NCBI RefSeq assembly: GCF_037126465.1
Contig: NC_088209.1
Location: 21,333,146-21,397,145, forward strand
Direction: 5' to 3'
DNA: 64,000 nucleotides
Source of the DNA: Ornithodoros turicata
Lineage: Eukaryota; Arthropoda; Arachnida; Ixodida; Argasidae
The translations under genes were made by a program, and so were the position numbers. Shown here in pieces: positions 42,676 to 51,954 of this stretch (the first letter of the stretch is position 1; every line of letters begins with the position of its first letter). A model generated the notes under the pieces. The model saw only the letters and a list, made by a program, of their open reading frames with translations. It did no database searches and was not told the origin of the DNA.

Positions 42676-44101
42676 CGCCGGCGTTCAGGAGAGCCGCGGA
42701 GGAATGAAAGTCGAACAATGGCTCCAGAGACAGCAACGCCTGCACTTCTGGTAGATTCGCTGATGCTGAAGGCAGAGAACGCAGAATAGCTCGCAGAGCA
42801 ACAAAGAGTAAAGAAACAACTGCGTCGAAATTTATCGGGGCGTTTGCTTTGGTGGAGAGCCGCTGCCGAGGTCGATGGGGCGACGCAGTGCTACTCGTCG
42901 GAGCCACTTGCTGGCTGTGACCAGCGGTTGGAGACATCGGATGTTTCTCGCAACTTTCCCTGCTGCTTCCATCAGCAACAGAGGCGTAACTTTTCTTTTT
43001 GCCAGAACCAGGTGCCTGAGCATGATTCTGACGTGTCTGGTTGCATTTGGTTCGAGGCATTGGCGTAGGGTTTTCAACTAACCGGACGAAATCGGGATTT
43101 GCACACTTGACAGCTCGAACTGCAGCACTCGTTGCCTTCTGCGTCCTATTAGCGTATGCGGCTTTTGCCACTCTGCATGCCCCGTATGTGGCTGTGTGGG
43201 GTCCTCCACAGTTGGCGCACCTTGGTTCTCTCTTGGATGTGCATTCTTTGAAGTCGTGCGGCCCAGAACATATCTTGCAGTGCTGACCGCCTCGGCAGTC
43301 CCGAGCATAATGACCAAATCGCTGACAGTTGTAGCACTGTACTGGTGGAGCGATGTACTCCTGTACCGGATGACTGGTAAAACCCAAGGGTACGTCCTGT
43401 GGGAGTGGATGTCCCTCTGCAAAGGTTAGAATCACGCTTGCCTTGGAGTATTTCTTGGAAGAACCATCTTCCTCACGCGAAAACACAACTTCACGCTTGA
43501 CATGTGTCACTCCATACGGATGAAGATATTCTATAAGCTGGTCTTCGGTGTACCACTTGGGGACGTTGTCAATCCGCCCCATTGTTCTCAGATACGATGG
43601 CGGGACGGAGGCTTCCACTTCGATCCCAGCAATTGCCGTAAGACCCAATAGGCTCTTCGCTGAACCCTCGGACGCAACGTTGATCACAAGCGCCCCATCT
43701 TTAGTAAGGCGATGCGACAAAACCTTCTCTTGGCTTCGTTTCACGATGTCGCCAGCGATTTGGTTTGGGTTGACCTCCCGTAGAGAGCGACCAAGGACTG
43801 CAGGCTTGAAAATAATGGGTATACCAGTGGGACGATTCTTCTTATACGTCACGACCTCAAAAGGGCGAGGATCGTCATCCTCGACTATTTCCTCGACTAT
43901 TTCGGTGTCCTCTGAGGATAGCTTCTCCAATGGGTCCTCAGAATTCTCATCTTCTTGCCGCAGACGCTTCACCGGTTGCCTTCCGGCCGGTGAACTGCGG
44001 TGAGTCACACAGGGCCCCCCGTTCGTGTCGATACCTTGGGTGACAGGAGCTCCTGGGCTTCTGCACCGAGGCGCGTCGTCCATCTCCTCCTCCGACAGCA
44101 C
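42665..44101 (-). CDS. ORF1 gag-like RNA-binding protein with three zinc knuckles
   Basis: 478 aa. An acidic stretch lies at about residues 50-79. The RRM-like region is at about 160-230 (GRIDNVPKWYTEDQLIEYL). Three CCHC knuckles follow: C256-X2-C-X4-H-X4-C269, C275-X2-C-X3-H-X4-C287 and C295-X2-C-X3-H-X6-C309. A basic, S/T-rich region reaches about residue 425 and a hydrophobic stretch is near 427-441. Such proteins coat the element RNA and chaperone nucleic acids. The first ATG (44101) is 103 bp inside the element; M7 is an alternative start. It overlaps ORF2 by 11 bp. Confidence 0.92.
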   Translation of the reverse strand: MLSEEEMDDAPRCRSPGAPVTQGIDTNGGPCVTHRSSPAGRQPVKRLRQEDENSEDPLEKLSSEDTEIVEEIVEDDDPRPFEVVTYKKNRPTGIPIIFKPAVLGRSLREVNPNQIAGDIVKRSQEKVLSHRLTKDGALVINVASEGSAKSLLGLTAIAGIEVEASVPPSYLRTMGRIDNVPKWYTEDQLIEYLHPYGVTHVKREVVFSREEDGSSKKYSKASVILTFAEGHPLPQDVPLGFTSHPVQEYIAPPVQCYNCQRFGHYARDCRGGQHCKICSGPHDFKECTSKREPRCANCGGPHTATYGACRVAKAAYANRTQKATSAAVRAVKCANPDFVRLVENPTPMPRTKCNQTRQNHAQAPGSGKKKSYASVADGSSRESCEKHPMSPTAGHSQQVAPTSSTASPHRPRQRLSTKANAPINFDAVVSLLFVALRAILRSLPSASANLPEVQALLSLEPLFDFHSSAALLNAGDGK

Positions 44102-44204
44102 GTTGCTGACCGTGAAGGAAGGTTAGGAATCTTATCTGGGGATTTATGTAGTGGTTCGAAGCCTAAATTCGCAGCGCTGGCAAAACACCTTCTACTTCCG
44201 ACCG
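44102..44204 (-). promoter_or_regulatory. 5' UTR and probable internal promoter region
   Basis: The 103 bp between the duplication and the ORF1 start begin CGGTCGGAAGTAG on the minus strand. Elements of this class generally carry an internal promoter at the 5' end. None is directly demonstrable here. Confidence 0.5.
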
Positions 44205-44215
44205 ATCAATACCGA
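44205..44215. repeat. Target-site duplication, 5' side of the intact retrotransposon
   Basis: ATCAATACCGA is identical to 38836-38846 and sets the 5' end of the element at 44204. Confidence 0.9.
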
Positions 44216-44464
44216 CACAACCTTACATCGCATTGCTTTTCCCGACGCTGATGAGCGGCGTGCATCAAGTTTACTTGAAAAACACGTAATGAATCGATAT
44301 ATATCTGGTCTCAGCCTTCGTATACAGAGCAACATGACCCCAATACCGCGTCTGAAAAAAGAAAAAAAAAACGCAACGGGTAAGGCTTCGCAATGGAAGC
44401 CCCCCCATAGCAGTGAGCGCACTTCTCCCCGATAAGCTCAGGAATTACCCGCTCGCGTGGCATA
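44216..44464. other. Pre-insertion flank, unassigned
   Basis: Sequence continues the target of the retrotransposon insertion (other side 38571-38835). Joining the two flanks leaves one plus-strand frame open across the site, but I recognise no domain. Confidence 0.35.
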
Positions 44465-44545
44465 GGTTAGGATGATCGCCCTCCGCGCCGAGACTGGGAG
44501 GCGACATGGGTTCCAAATCCCGGCACCGTCTTTCCCTGTGTTTAG
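44465..44545 (+). mobile_element. SINE head fragment
   Basis: GTTAGGATGATCGCCC...GAGACTGGGAGGCGACATGGGTTCCAAATCCC resembles the tRNA-like head with a degraded B box. It stops after CCTGTGTTTAG at the edge of element E. Confidence 0.55.
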
Positions 44546-44890
44546 AACGAAAGATTCCGTTACTTTGACACCAACACAAAAGGAACGGCATTCATCCGTT
44601 GCGTCGTTCGTGATTTATGAGCGATAGAAACTCCCTCTCCCCTTCAAGAAAGCCGACTAAGCGGAGCGGGCTCTCATTGGTCTCCTCAAACGATTTGTCC
44701 AATCATGGCGAGAGATCGTTTGAGGAGACCAATCCGAAGCCTCTCGTCATTGTCGCGCTTCTTAAGAAAGATGGGAGAAGGAAAGCGTAACTTGGTGGTC
44801 TCTTTCTCTCATAGCCATCCCGTTCCTTTTGTGTTTGCGTCAAGGTAACGGCATCTTTCATTCTGCGAGGAGAAATTTCTGCACTTTAGT
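44546..44890. repeat. Foldback element E, copy 1
   Basis: ACGAAAGATTCCGTTACTTTGAC and CAACACAAAAGGAACGG are mirrored by CCGTTCCTTTTGTGTTTGCGTC and GGTAACGGCATCTTTC. The centre folds as GGTCTCCTCAAACGAT/ATCGTTTGAGGAGACC. Copy 2 is at 50785-51190, and a diverged relative is at 46890-47100. Confidence 0.8.
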
Positions 44891-44907
44891 GCCCCTTTGA
44901 GCGATGT

Positions 44908-45149
44908 TCTTTTTTTAAATTCCGTGTTTGCCCGCGAAGCGACTGTGGCTATGAGCGGCGTACAGACGTCGACAGATGGAGAGAGGACAGAAGGAAGGAG
45001 ACAGGGGGGTTAGTACGCGTCCTGGGCCGACTTCAGGAGAAACGTGCCGACGTTCGTCTGGAAAGTGTGCCTGAAAACCCAGGGGAAACCTCAGACAGCA
45101 CAGCCGGTACCGGGATTCGAAACTCAATTCGCCTCCCAGACCTCAGCAC
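44908..45149 (-). mobile_element. SINE2, minus strand, 5' truncated
   Basis: The minus strand retains the B box (GTTTCGAATCCCGGTACC), the central domain (GTGCTGTCTGAGG, GTTTTCAGGC, GACGAACGTCGGCACG, GAAGTCGGCCCAGGACGC) and the SINE2 3' part. It begins at exactly the same position relative to element E as the copy at 51195-51482, preceded by TTTGAGCGATGT. Confidence 0.75.
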
Positions 45150-45739
45150 GACAACTCTCTGTCTCTCTCTCTCTTTGGTTTTCTTTTTACACAAGTTGTG
45201 CATGTTGCTGTTCCGGGCTTTCACCAAATGAAGCTCATGACGGTGCTTTTTCGTAACTGATAATTAAATTTTGATCGAGATCGTATTTGGAGTATCTAGA
45301 AATCTAGTCTGGATTTCTTTGGCTGGGATTTCGCATTGCTGTTCGAACTGTTTTGTGTTCGCTGTTGTCACTGTATTTTCCCAGCCTACAAGTATTGGTG
45401 TCGCCCGACGCGACCCGGTCGGAAACTAACATGTCCACATTTTTCATTTCCCTCGTGATTCTAATTCTAACATGGCACTGTTGCGTACGAAAACATGCTC
45501 GACAGAGTAATAATTTACACCTGTTGTCACCACGAAGGCTTCCGGCTGTGCGAGACTTGGTGTTGTGTCTGTCCCTTCGTGTTCCCTATAGTCTCGGGGT
45601 TTTACAATATGCATCAACTTCACCAGATCGCTTGCTTCTTAGCCATCTTTTCTGGCTGTAGCAACCGATTTCTGAGTCTTTGTGTAGAATATGCATATCC
45701 ACCCACTGTAGCGGCAGTGGAAGTTGGAAGCGAACTGTT
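45150..45739. other. Unassigned interval
   Basis: (CT)n lies at 45157-45174. Frames at 45353-45752 overlap in two registers and are not recognised. Confidence 0.4.
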
Positions 45740-45879
45740 TACTAACTACTAACTACTTTCGAAAGGTCACAGATGAAATAGCGTAAATGCATGCTGTAGC
45801 TGGTGGGTGAGCGCCATGGCGAACAAGCCTGAGCACAGGAGCACAATAAAACAGCACAACACGACAGTATTTTCTTGGG

Positions 45880-46061
45880 TGCCCATGCTCGACGATTAGT
45901 GAAGGAGCTGTTTCTTCTGTATTTTTCATAATTTTCTGTATCCCAGCTGTTTGTATCTTGTTTTGTTTGCTTGAAAGCTTTAGGGAATAGCAAGCCCACA
46001 TCGTGGCTAGCCTTTCCCTTCTCCTTTTTTTACTTTGCATTAAACATACCCCCCCCCCCCC
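45880..46061 (+). mobile_element. C-tailed retroposon 3' end
   Basis: CGACGATTAGTGAAGGAGCTG and TTCATAATTTTCTGTATCC match the minus-strand copy at 37156-37450. GGAATAGCAAGCC-CACATCGTG-GCTAGCC forms the stem-loop, followed by a T/C tract, GCATTAAACATA and about 15 C residues. Confidence 0.75.
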
Positions 46062-46322
46062 CCACCACCACCACCACCACCATGCTCACGCTTGTTTACC
46101 ATGAACTTTCAAATGTAATCTAAGTTAAATACCCTTTTCACTAACTTCTACTCATTTTCCAAGTTACACCGATGATACTGCGACCCGCAGCTCGACGATG
46201 CGCTTTGTGCTGTAGTACATATATTCTTTAGGGTCTGAAATATGCGGGAGACCACGTTACCTTTGGGAAGGGAGTGCAGCGACTCGGTTTGGCAGCATGC
46301 ACGATGCGATGTGTTTTCCTAA
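46062..46322. other. (CAC)n then unassigned sequence
   Basis: ACCACC units directly follow the C run at 46062-46082, then sequence with no recognised element. Confidence 0.45.
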
Positions 46323-46332
46323 AGGGTATGCG

Positions 46333-46446
46333 TGGGGGGGGGGGGGGGGATATTTATTTGAACAAAGAAAAAAAGGAAGGAAAGGGAGGTGGTGGTGGTG
46401 GTGGTGGTGGTGATAGGGCTTGCCGTTGTCGGCCTCACGGGGGGAG
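46333..46446 (-). mobile_element. Chimeric SINE1-end/C-tail insertion with 9-bp duplication
   Basis: GGGTATGCG is repeated at 46324-46332 and 46447-46455. On the minus strand the insert is GTGAGGCCGACAACGGCAAG, (CAC)n, then CCTTTCCTTCC, TTCAAATAAATATC and a C run. The SINE1 end is therefore joined to the C-tailed retroposon end in one insertion. Confidence 0.75.
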
Positions 46447-46493
46447 GGGTATGCGGGTAAACCACTGAGGGCCCTATCAAGCAGGATAGAAGA

Positions 46494-46537
46494 AAACGAC
46501 GTAAACAACTTGTTTGATTTAATTTGATTTGATTTAA
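46494..46537 (+). mobile_element. 44-bp insertion with 11-bp duplication
   Basis: AGGATAGAAGA is exactly repeated at 46483-46493 and 46538-46548. The insert is mostly AAACAACTTG and (TTTGA)n-type sequence. It is the shortest duplicated insertion found here. Confidence 0.75.
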
Positions 46538-46739
46538 AGGATAGAAGACACGTGCCGAAAGCAGTAGCGAGAGACGGCACGTAAAATATGAACTCTTTAT
46601 GAGGTTAAAGAAACCATAAGGAGAACAACTGTATATAGCGCCTGTTCAATATGGGGGGTAGCCATTTTCAGCTTCACGCTATTGATATTCGCTGTCAAAG
46701 ACAGCGAATACCAACTGTGATGTCAAAGTATCTTGGAAG

Positions 46740-46860
46740 TAATGAGTTACCTTTAATAGTATTTAATATTCTATATTAAATACTCTACTATTATATTTGA
46801 TATTTGGTACTCTACTCAGTTACCTTTTTTTACCCGGTAGTCAGTAACCCAACTTATATA
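46740..46860. repeat. AGTATTT/AAATACT repeat
   Basis: AATAGTATTTAATATTC, TTAAATACTC and TTTGGTACTC resemble 5755-6365 and 25745-25912. Confidence 0.5.
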
Positions 46861-46889
46861 CTTTTTGCGAGTGTCTTGTACAAGCCTGC

Positions 46890-47100
46890 AAGAAGTGCGA
46901 CAACTCGCAAAGGCCACCCGTTGTTTTCCTCAAACGATCTCCCGTGACGATTGGACAAATTGTGTGAGGAAACCAATGGAGAGCCCGCTCCGCATTGCCG
47001 GTGATCACGAGAGGGTGAGCGAGAGGAGAAGCAAAAATTGCGGTTTCCTTCGCTCATAAATCGCGAATGACACAACGGATGAATCGCCGTTTCATTTTTC
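46890..47100. repeat. Diverged relative of element E
   Basis: TTTTCCTCAAACGATCTC, GATTGGACAAATTGTGTGAGGAAACCAATG, CATAAATCGCGAATGACACAACGG and GCCGTTTCAT resemble the centre and arms of the copies at 44546 and 50785. Confidence 0.6.
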
Positions 47101-47109
47101 CCACGCTCA

Positions 47110-47985
47110 CACAGATACTTAAAAAAATATTATTTAGCGTCGAATTTTTTTTTTGCGCTTTGTCCTTGTGGGCTTGTGAACAGCTGGCTTGATTTTTGGA
47201 ATTCTCTCTCTCGCGCTTCCTGCGAAAAAAACAAAAAAAAACACGTTCCTTCCTTTCGGCATGCCATTACAAGATGCTAAATTCTTCACCTTTTGCGCAA
47301 CAGCCGGAGCGTGCAGTTACAGTTTATTACATTGCGCTGTGACAGCATTTTTTTCGAATGGATCTTTGTTGAGAAATTGCTTATGGAGCACGCGAAGGGT
47401 TGTGCAACTGGCGGTATGACTGAAGGGTGTGACTTGGACGGTTTAATATTATTCCAGCCCTGTAACATCTGCTGAGCAGATGTTGCGTTGGAGAGAGCGA
47501 AAGCATACTTCCTTCGCACAATAGTTGCCGTGTTCTAGTCTGCACTCGTGTCATATATGGTTGTCTATAGTGCGTTCCCACGCGTCTGGGTCACCGCCTT
47601 GAATTCGACTTTTGCGTTTCTCGTTTTGTCAAAGTGAAGCAGCGTGAGAACTACGAATACTACCGAGTAAGGTACCGTAACGTCTTTTGTGGATGTTATA
47701 TTTACAATAAAACGGTTCGGTGACTAACCATATGTGCGTTTTACGTTGTTGCGGATGTCTGTGGCTAACATGTGAACAATATGGCTAATTGATTTGATTT
47801 TTGGTAGGATGGGCGAATATTCTGATTTATCGAACAGCGATGCGAATAACAGTCTATTCAATTCGAATTCCGTATCGAGTATGGAATTCTATGTCCGTAT
47901 TGTCTCTTCCGAATCGAATATAGTTCAATATTGCCGAAGCCGCGCTCATAGACCCTGAAACGCCAGAAAAGACCCATGCAGCAAA
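47110..47985. other. Unassigned interval
   Basis: AT-rich with a T run at 47147-47155. No gene recognised. Confidence 0.4.
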
Positions 47986-47989
47986 CCAC

Positions 47990-48110
47990 ATGGGCCCAAT
48001 ATTGGATTGATATTGGCAAGATTGGCCCAATATGGGACCAATATTAGTCCAGCGTTGCCAATATGGGGCCATGATGCTGTGCTGCACGGGGAAGGTATAC
48101 AACAATGGAA
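47990..48110. repeat. CCAATATTGG-type degenerate repeat
   Basis: GGGCCCAATATTGGATTG, GATATTGGCAAGATTGGCCC, AATATGGGACC and GCCAATATGGGGCC recur. Similar sequence at 54466-54552 lies inside a MITE, so the unit is mobile. Confidence 0.6.
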
Positions 48111-48261
48111 GTGATGCTTCATGCAAAGATCCGTATATACGCACATATCACGTGCATGTGCTAAATGCCCATACACATGCCGCCATATGGCATATGCTGC
48201 GTATTCGCCTCCGTTACATAACTTCGTATCTGCTTCGAATATACATGCATAACTGGTGTGG

Positions 48262-48316
48262 AGGATACGTTTATTACTGTAAAGGAACAAAAGAAGGAAA
48301 AGGTTAGCCGCACCTT
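48262..48316 (-). mobile_element. C-tailed retroposon tail fragment, minus strand
   Basis: On the minus strand: GGCTAACCTTTTCC, a T/C tract, GTAATAAACGTATCC. The C run is lost and no duplication was found. Confidence 0.5.
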
Positions 48317-48335
48317 CTGACATGTCATCGCCACC

Positions 48336-48474
48336 ATGTCAATCTGAATATCAAAATTGACACAAAAAAGTCGTACACCCCCATCTCACTTCGAATCAGA
48401 AGCCATAACTTTATCATTCGTGGCAATGGTTGGCGCAGAGCGTGCTATGAGGTGAAGTTCTGTTTTTAGAGTGT
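48336..48474. repeat. MITE-D right half
   Basis: AATTGACACAAAAAAGTCGTAC, CGAATCAGAAGCC, GGCAATGGTTGGCGCAGAGCG and GAAGTTCTGTTTTTAGAGTG. Left arm missing. Confidence 0.8.
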
Positions 48475-48659
48475 GGCTTTGGTGACATTGCTTACGTACT
48501 GTGTAAGCCGGCATCTGTATCTTGTGCCACTGATACCTGGTCACTACTGAGCCCGCTGAGAGACGATGAAGCAATTTCGCTGTTTTTCTGCCCAATGTTG
48601 ATAGGTGGCGTAGGAACCCTTTTTTCTTTCTTTCTTTTTTTTTGTAGTTGTTGGCGATA

Positions 48660-48745
48660 AGATCTCGCGTTGTCGGCCTCACAGAGGTGGGTGACGTCAT
48701 GACTAACGCTCTGAGGGAACTGTACGTCCGGGGCTGACTTTCTGA
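48660..48745 (-). mobile_element. SINE1 3' part, minus strand
   Basis: The reverse complement gives GGACGTACAGTTCCC, GTCATGACGTCACCC, CTCTGTGAGGCCGACAACGCG. Confidence 0.65.
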
Positions 48746-48999
48746 GCATATCCGGATGATATCCCGTGCTTCTTGGTGAGCGAATCGGAGTGTATATGCA
48801 TTGCTGCCTTCCTCTTCCCCACCCCCTTCGTTGCTCTCTCTTTCTCTCGGCCATTCTCTCTCCTCCGGCGCGGAAATGATATCCTCTCAGTCTTGATATG
48901 CGCTGCGGAGCAATACCTTTATTCTTTGTCGCTCTGAGCGTGGGACCCTTGTCGAGCCACGTGCTTTTCCCCACGCTATAAAGTCGCTCAACACACTCT

Positions 49000-49116
49000 G
49001 CGTGTTATGCGCTGTCACAAAAAAAAAGTGTACGACCCGCGCTCTCCACAATACGCGAGTGACATGCGGTATCATCCTGGGAATGGTTGTGGTGAAGCAC
49101 CGTTTGAAGAGTGCAT
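49000..49116. repeat. MITE-A right half, variant type
   Basis: GCTGTCACAAAAAAAAAGTG, CGCGCTCTCCACAATACGCGAGTGACATG and GTGGTGAAGCACCGTTTGAAGAGTGCA. Confidence 0.65.
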
Positions 49117-49134
49117 ATAATAGTTGCATGACGA

Positions 49135-49195
49135 GGACAACAACCACAACAATAGATGATGACGATAAGATGGGGTGTTTCACCGCGTTGATGCG
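49135..49195 (-). mobile_element. Retroposon tail, (TTG)n type, minus strand
   Basis: ACAACAACCACAACAATAG, GATGACGATAAGATGGGGTG and TTTCACCGCG are the reversed form of the tail at 22791-22854. Confidence 0.65.
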
Positions 49196-49394
49196 GCACG
49201 TGGAACAATATATGAAGATGATGAACGAAGGATGAAAATACAAAGACGTAAAAACCGAGATCGAAAAAAAAGTCGCACTCTGCTGGAGATGTCCGAAGAA
49301 AGACAGAAGTGTCCAAAAAAATTGTTTTTGTTATATCTCTCGGGGTTGCATTTGCTGCGTTTTTCTATACTTTCCCTTTTCTTACGTGTTCTGG

Positions 49395-49468
49395 AGTAGC
49401 CTGTGTCCCGACTTTGTCGGGACTCACATTTTTCTTTTTTCTTTTTTTCGATCGATCAGTCAATCAGG
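49395..49468 (+). mobile_element. Retroposon tail with perfect 8-bp stem
   Basis: GGAGTAGCCTGT-GTCCCGAC-TTT-GTCGGGAC-TCACATTTTTC, then a T/C tract and GATCGATCAGTCAATCA tail. The layout is the same as in the 3' UTR at 38884-38918. Confidence 0.7.
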
Positions 49469-49469
49469 C

Positions 49470-50090
49470 CAAAGAACACGCCCTTGATAAAGCGAGTGAG
49501 CCTCAACGACGGCCGCTTCATCCGTACACACGGCGTTCATCTACAAAACCTCATTTTATCGACTCCGACGAGGGCCGATAGCAGACGAAGTCTTGGATGC
49601 AGCTATTACAAGAGAAACGTGACTTCGCTACCACGGACAAAAAACGCGCCTTTATTGAAAGCTCTTTCGTATTTAGATTGTGGAAGCGTTCCTTCGGTGT
49701 CGACGCCCTCTTTCTCAAACTGGAGTAGCGACAAGACTTTGCAAAGATTGTGAACCGCCCAACATTGATGTCATCGACAGTCGACGATGTTATCGGCAAT
49801 ATCGACTAGAACAACGTGTGACAATATAATCAATATTTTTCCCGATCGTTGTTACCGATGTTTTGAAAACGTCGACATTTTTAACTAAATATCGATAAAT
49901 ATAGATAAAATAGCGATATTTTTCTTAGAGACCTCTCCTCTTGTATAAACAAGCATGCAGAAACATATGCTACACATGTCGATTAGTACAGATGTAGTTC
50001 GACAAAAATGCCTATATTTGTGTCGCGGATATCAGCATATATCGATAAGGTACCATTGTGTTTGATCGATATTTTAGTCGATGTTGATGG
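49470..50090. other. Unassigned interval
   Basis: ATCGATA and CGATATTTT words recur from 49780 to 50080, perhaps an old repeat. No gene recognised. Confidence 0.4.
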
Positions 50091-50095
50091 ACATT

Positions 50096-50262
50096 AGTGA
50101 GTTTTAGTATATCGCACGCTGTTGCCCCTGCGTACGTAAGAAATAGCGTGGTGGTTCTGCACAATGCGCAAAGCTCTGTTTATGTCTTGCGCATGCGCAG
50201 TACCACCAACGCTATCCCTTGTGTACGCAAAAGCGATAGCGTACGATATACTAAAACTCACT
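50096..50262. repeat. MITE-L, 167 bp, ATT-flanked
   Basis: AGTGAGTTTTAGTATATCGCACGC is mirrored by GCGTACGATATACTAAAACTCACT, with internal GTGGTGGTTCTGC and GCAGTACCACC. ATT occurs immediately on both sides (50093-50095, 50263-50265). Confidence 0.85.
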
Positions 50263-50265
50263 ATT

Positions 50266-50784
50266 CTCTTTCAGATACTGAATATCCATCGATGTTCAAA
50301 ATTCCGTTATTTTTCCGTAACACCTCTAGCGCTCTCATTTCGGCGACGTGCTCCCCATACGCAGGTGTGTTATTTTATGAGGTTTCACTTCAAAGGGTTT
50401 AAGAAAATGTAAGTTGAATTACATCAATGATATTATTTTTGAAGATACGAAGGCAGAAAAAATAGGCGATGTCAAGATGCCGGTGGTGCGTAAATCAAAG
50501 AGTGATATTAAACGGTAGGGAAAACTTATTTATTTACACATGGTAAACTATTATTACATATTATTTTTGGTTAATAAATGAAATGACGTCTATATGTTTG
50601 ACCGTTCTCAAAGCAGCGGTACGAACTGTGAAACAGGAAAGAACGAAGGCACCCAACTAAGGTGGAAAGAATAAATGATATTTGTGTGAGGAGGAAGAAG
50701 AGGAAAGAGGATAGTCTCATTTCTTCTCATTTCAATTTTTCTCCTTCATTTTTCCTCCAATCGCAAGCGGTTGCTGAGCAATTA
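50266..50784. other. Unassigned interval
   Basis: AT-rich with a purine-rich stretch near 50690-50710. No gene recognised. Confidence 0.4.
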
Positions 50785-51190
50785 GCTTTTAAATGACACT
50801 AAGGAGCAAAAATTTCTTCTCGCGGAACGAAATATTTCGTTACTTTGACATCAACACAAAAGGAACGTCATTCTTCCGTTGCGTCGTTCGTGATTTATGA
50901 GCGAAAGAAACTCCCTCTTCCTTTCCTTCTCAAGGAAGACGACGAAACGGAGCGATCTCTCATTGGTCTCCTCAAACGATTTGTCCTATCATGGCGAGAG
51001 ATCGTTTGAGGAGACCAATCCGAGGCCTCTCCTCATTGTCGCGCTTCTTAAGAAGGAGGGGAGAAGAAAAGCGTAACTCGGTGGTCTCTTTTCTCATAGC
51101 CATCCCGTTCCTTTTGTGTTGGTGTCGAGAAAACAGCATCTTTCATTCTGCGAGGAGAAATGTTTGCACTTCAGTGCCCCCCTTTAAGCG
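50785..51190. repeat. Foldback element E, copy 2, ~400 bp
   Basis: The arms extend outward from those of copy 1: GCTTTTAAATGACACTAAGG and TTTCTTCTCGCGGAACG are mirrored by CGAGGAGAAATGTTTGC and CAGTGCCCCCCTTTAAGC. Core mirrored words are the same as in 44546-44890. Near-identical over most of its length to copy 1. Confidence 0.85.
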
Positions 51191-51194
51191 ATGT

Positions 51195-51482
51195 TCTTTT
51201 TTAAAATTATCTGTTAGCGCCGCGAAGCAACTGTGGTTATCAGCGGCGTACAGACGTCGACGGATGGAGAGAGGACAGCAGGAAGGAGTGGAGGACACAG
51301 GGGTTGGTATGCGTCCAGGGCCGACTTCAGGGAGAACTGATCCGACATTCGTCTGGAAAATCTGCCGGAAAACCCAGGGAAAATCTCAGACAGCACAGCG
51401 CGTTCCGGGATTCGAACCCAAAACCCCTAATCTCGGCGTGAAAGGCGATCATCCTTTTAACCGCTACGCCGCGCGAGCTGGT
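51195..51482 (-). mobile_element. SINE2, full length, minus strand, 12-bp duplication
   Basis: TTTAAGCGATGT is exactly repeated at 51183-51194 and 51483-51494. On the minus strand: A-box-like GGCGTAGCGGTTAAAAGG, B box GGGTTCGAATCCC (51417-51405), the SINE central domain GTGCTGTCTGAG...GACGAATGTCGG...GAAGTCGGCCC, and a unique 3' part with CTGTCCTCTCTCCATCCG and CACAGTTGCTTCGCGG ending A/T-rich. No protein; transcribed by RNA polymerase III if active. Confidence 0.9.
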
Positions 51483-51494
51483 TTTAAGCGATGT

Positions 51495-51954
51495 GTAGCA
51501 GATGGATCCACATTTCTGGATGGTGATGATGGTGATGATGATGCAGAAAAAAAGATAATAGGAACGTAAGTCGCGACATAGTCGAGGGCTGGCTACTGCA
51601 GTACACCTACACAGAGTTGCTTAAAAAAAGGAGCGGAAATTGCATAGACACACAAAGTTCAAAATGGTGTAGTTGCACATTTGTGAAGCTGTACTGTCTC
51701 CATATACTATATTTCTTCAAGCATCAATCCACCCGGGAGAATAAAGCGTGGTTGCTGTGCCGGGAATTCCAAACGTCCGGCGAACCGTCCGTTTAATATT
51801 CATGCCCCGTCGAGGCGTTATATTAGCATCACTCTGATTCATCGGTAACACGCTGCTCTATATCCATTTGCATTCATTTCACAGAATAGCACGCTACACG
51901 AATAGAGGGGAACGTGGTTTCGACAGATGACTGCTTGGTTTGCCTACTGTTGTT
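51495..51954. other. Unassigned interval
   Basis: (GATGGT)n-like stretch at 51520-51543. No gene recognised. Confidence 0.4.

Larger units (their letters stand above)
38847..44204 (-). mobile_element. Complete non-LTR retrotransposon, I-like (EN-RT-RNase H), 5.36 kb
   Basis: On the minus strand the order is a 5' UTR (44204-44102) starting CGGTCGGAAG, ORF1, ORF2 and a 154-bp 3' UTR with a stem-loop, pyrimidine tract and (CAAT)n tail. Exact 11-bp duplications lie at 38836-38846 and 44205-44215. Endonuclease plus RNase H in ORF2 together with a three-knuckle ORF1 fits the I group of non-LTR elements. LOA- or Ingi-type groups also carry RNase H and cannot be excluded without a tree. Intact frames and exact duplications indicate a recent insertion. 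Confidence 0.93.

Noticed and set aside
39527..44003. Long plus-strand frames opposite the retrotransposon (for example 39527-40066 and 43548-44003)
   Set aside because: They are antisense to intact ORF1/ORF2 coding sequence with clear catalytic motifs on the other strand.
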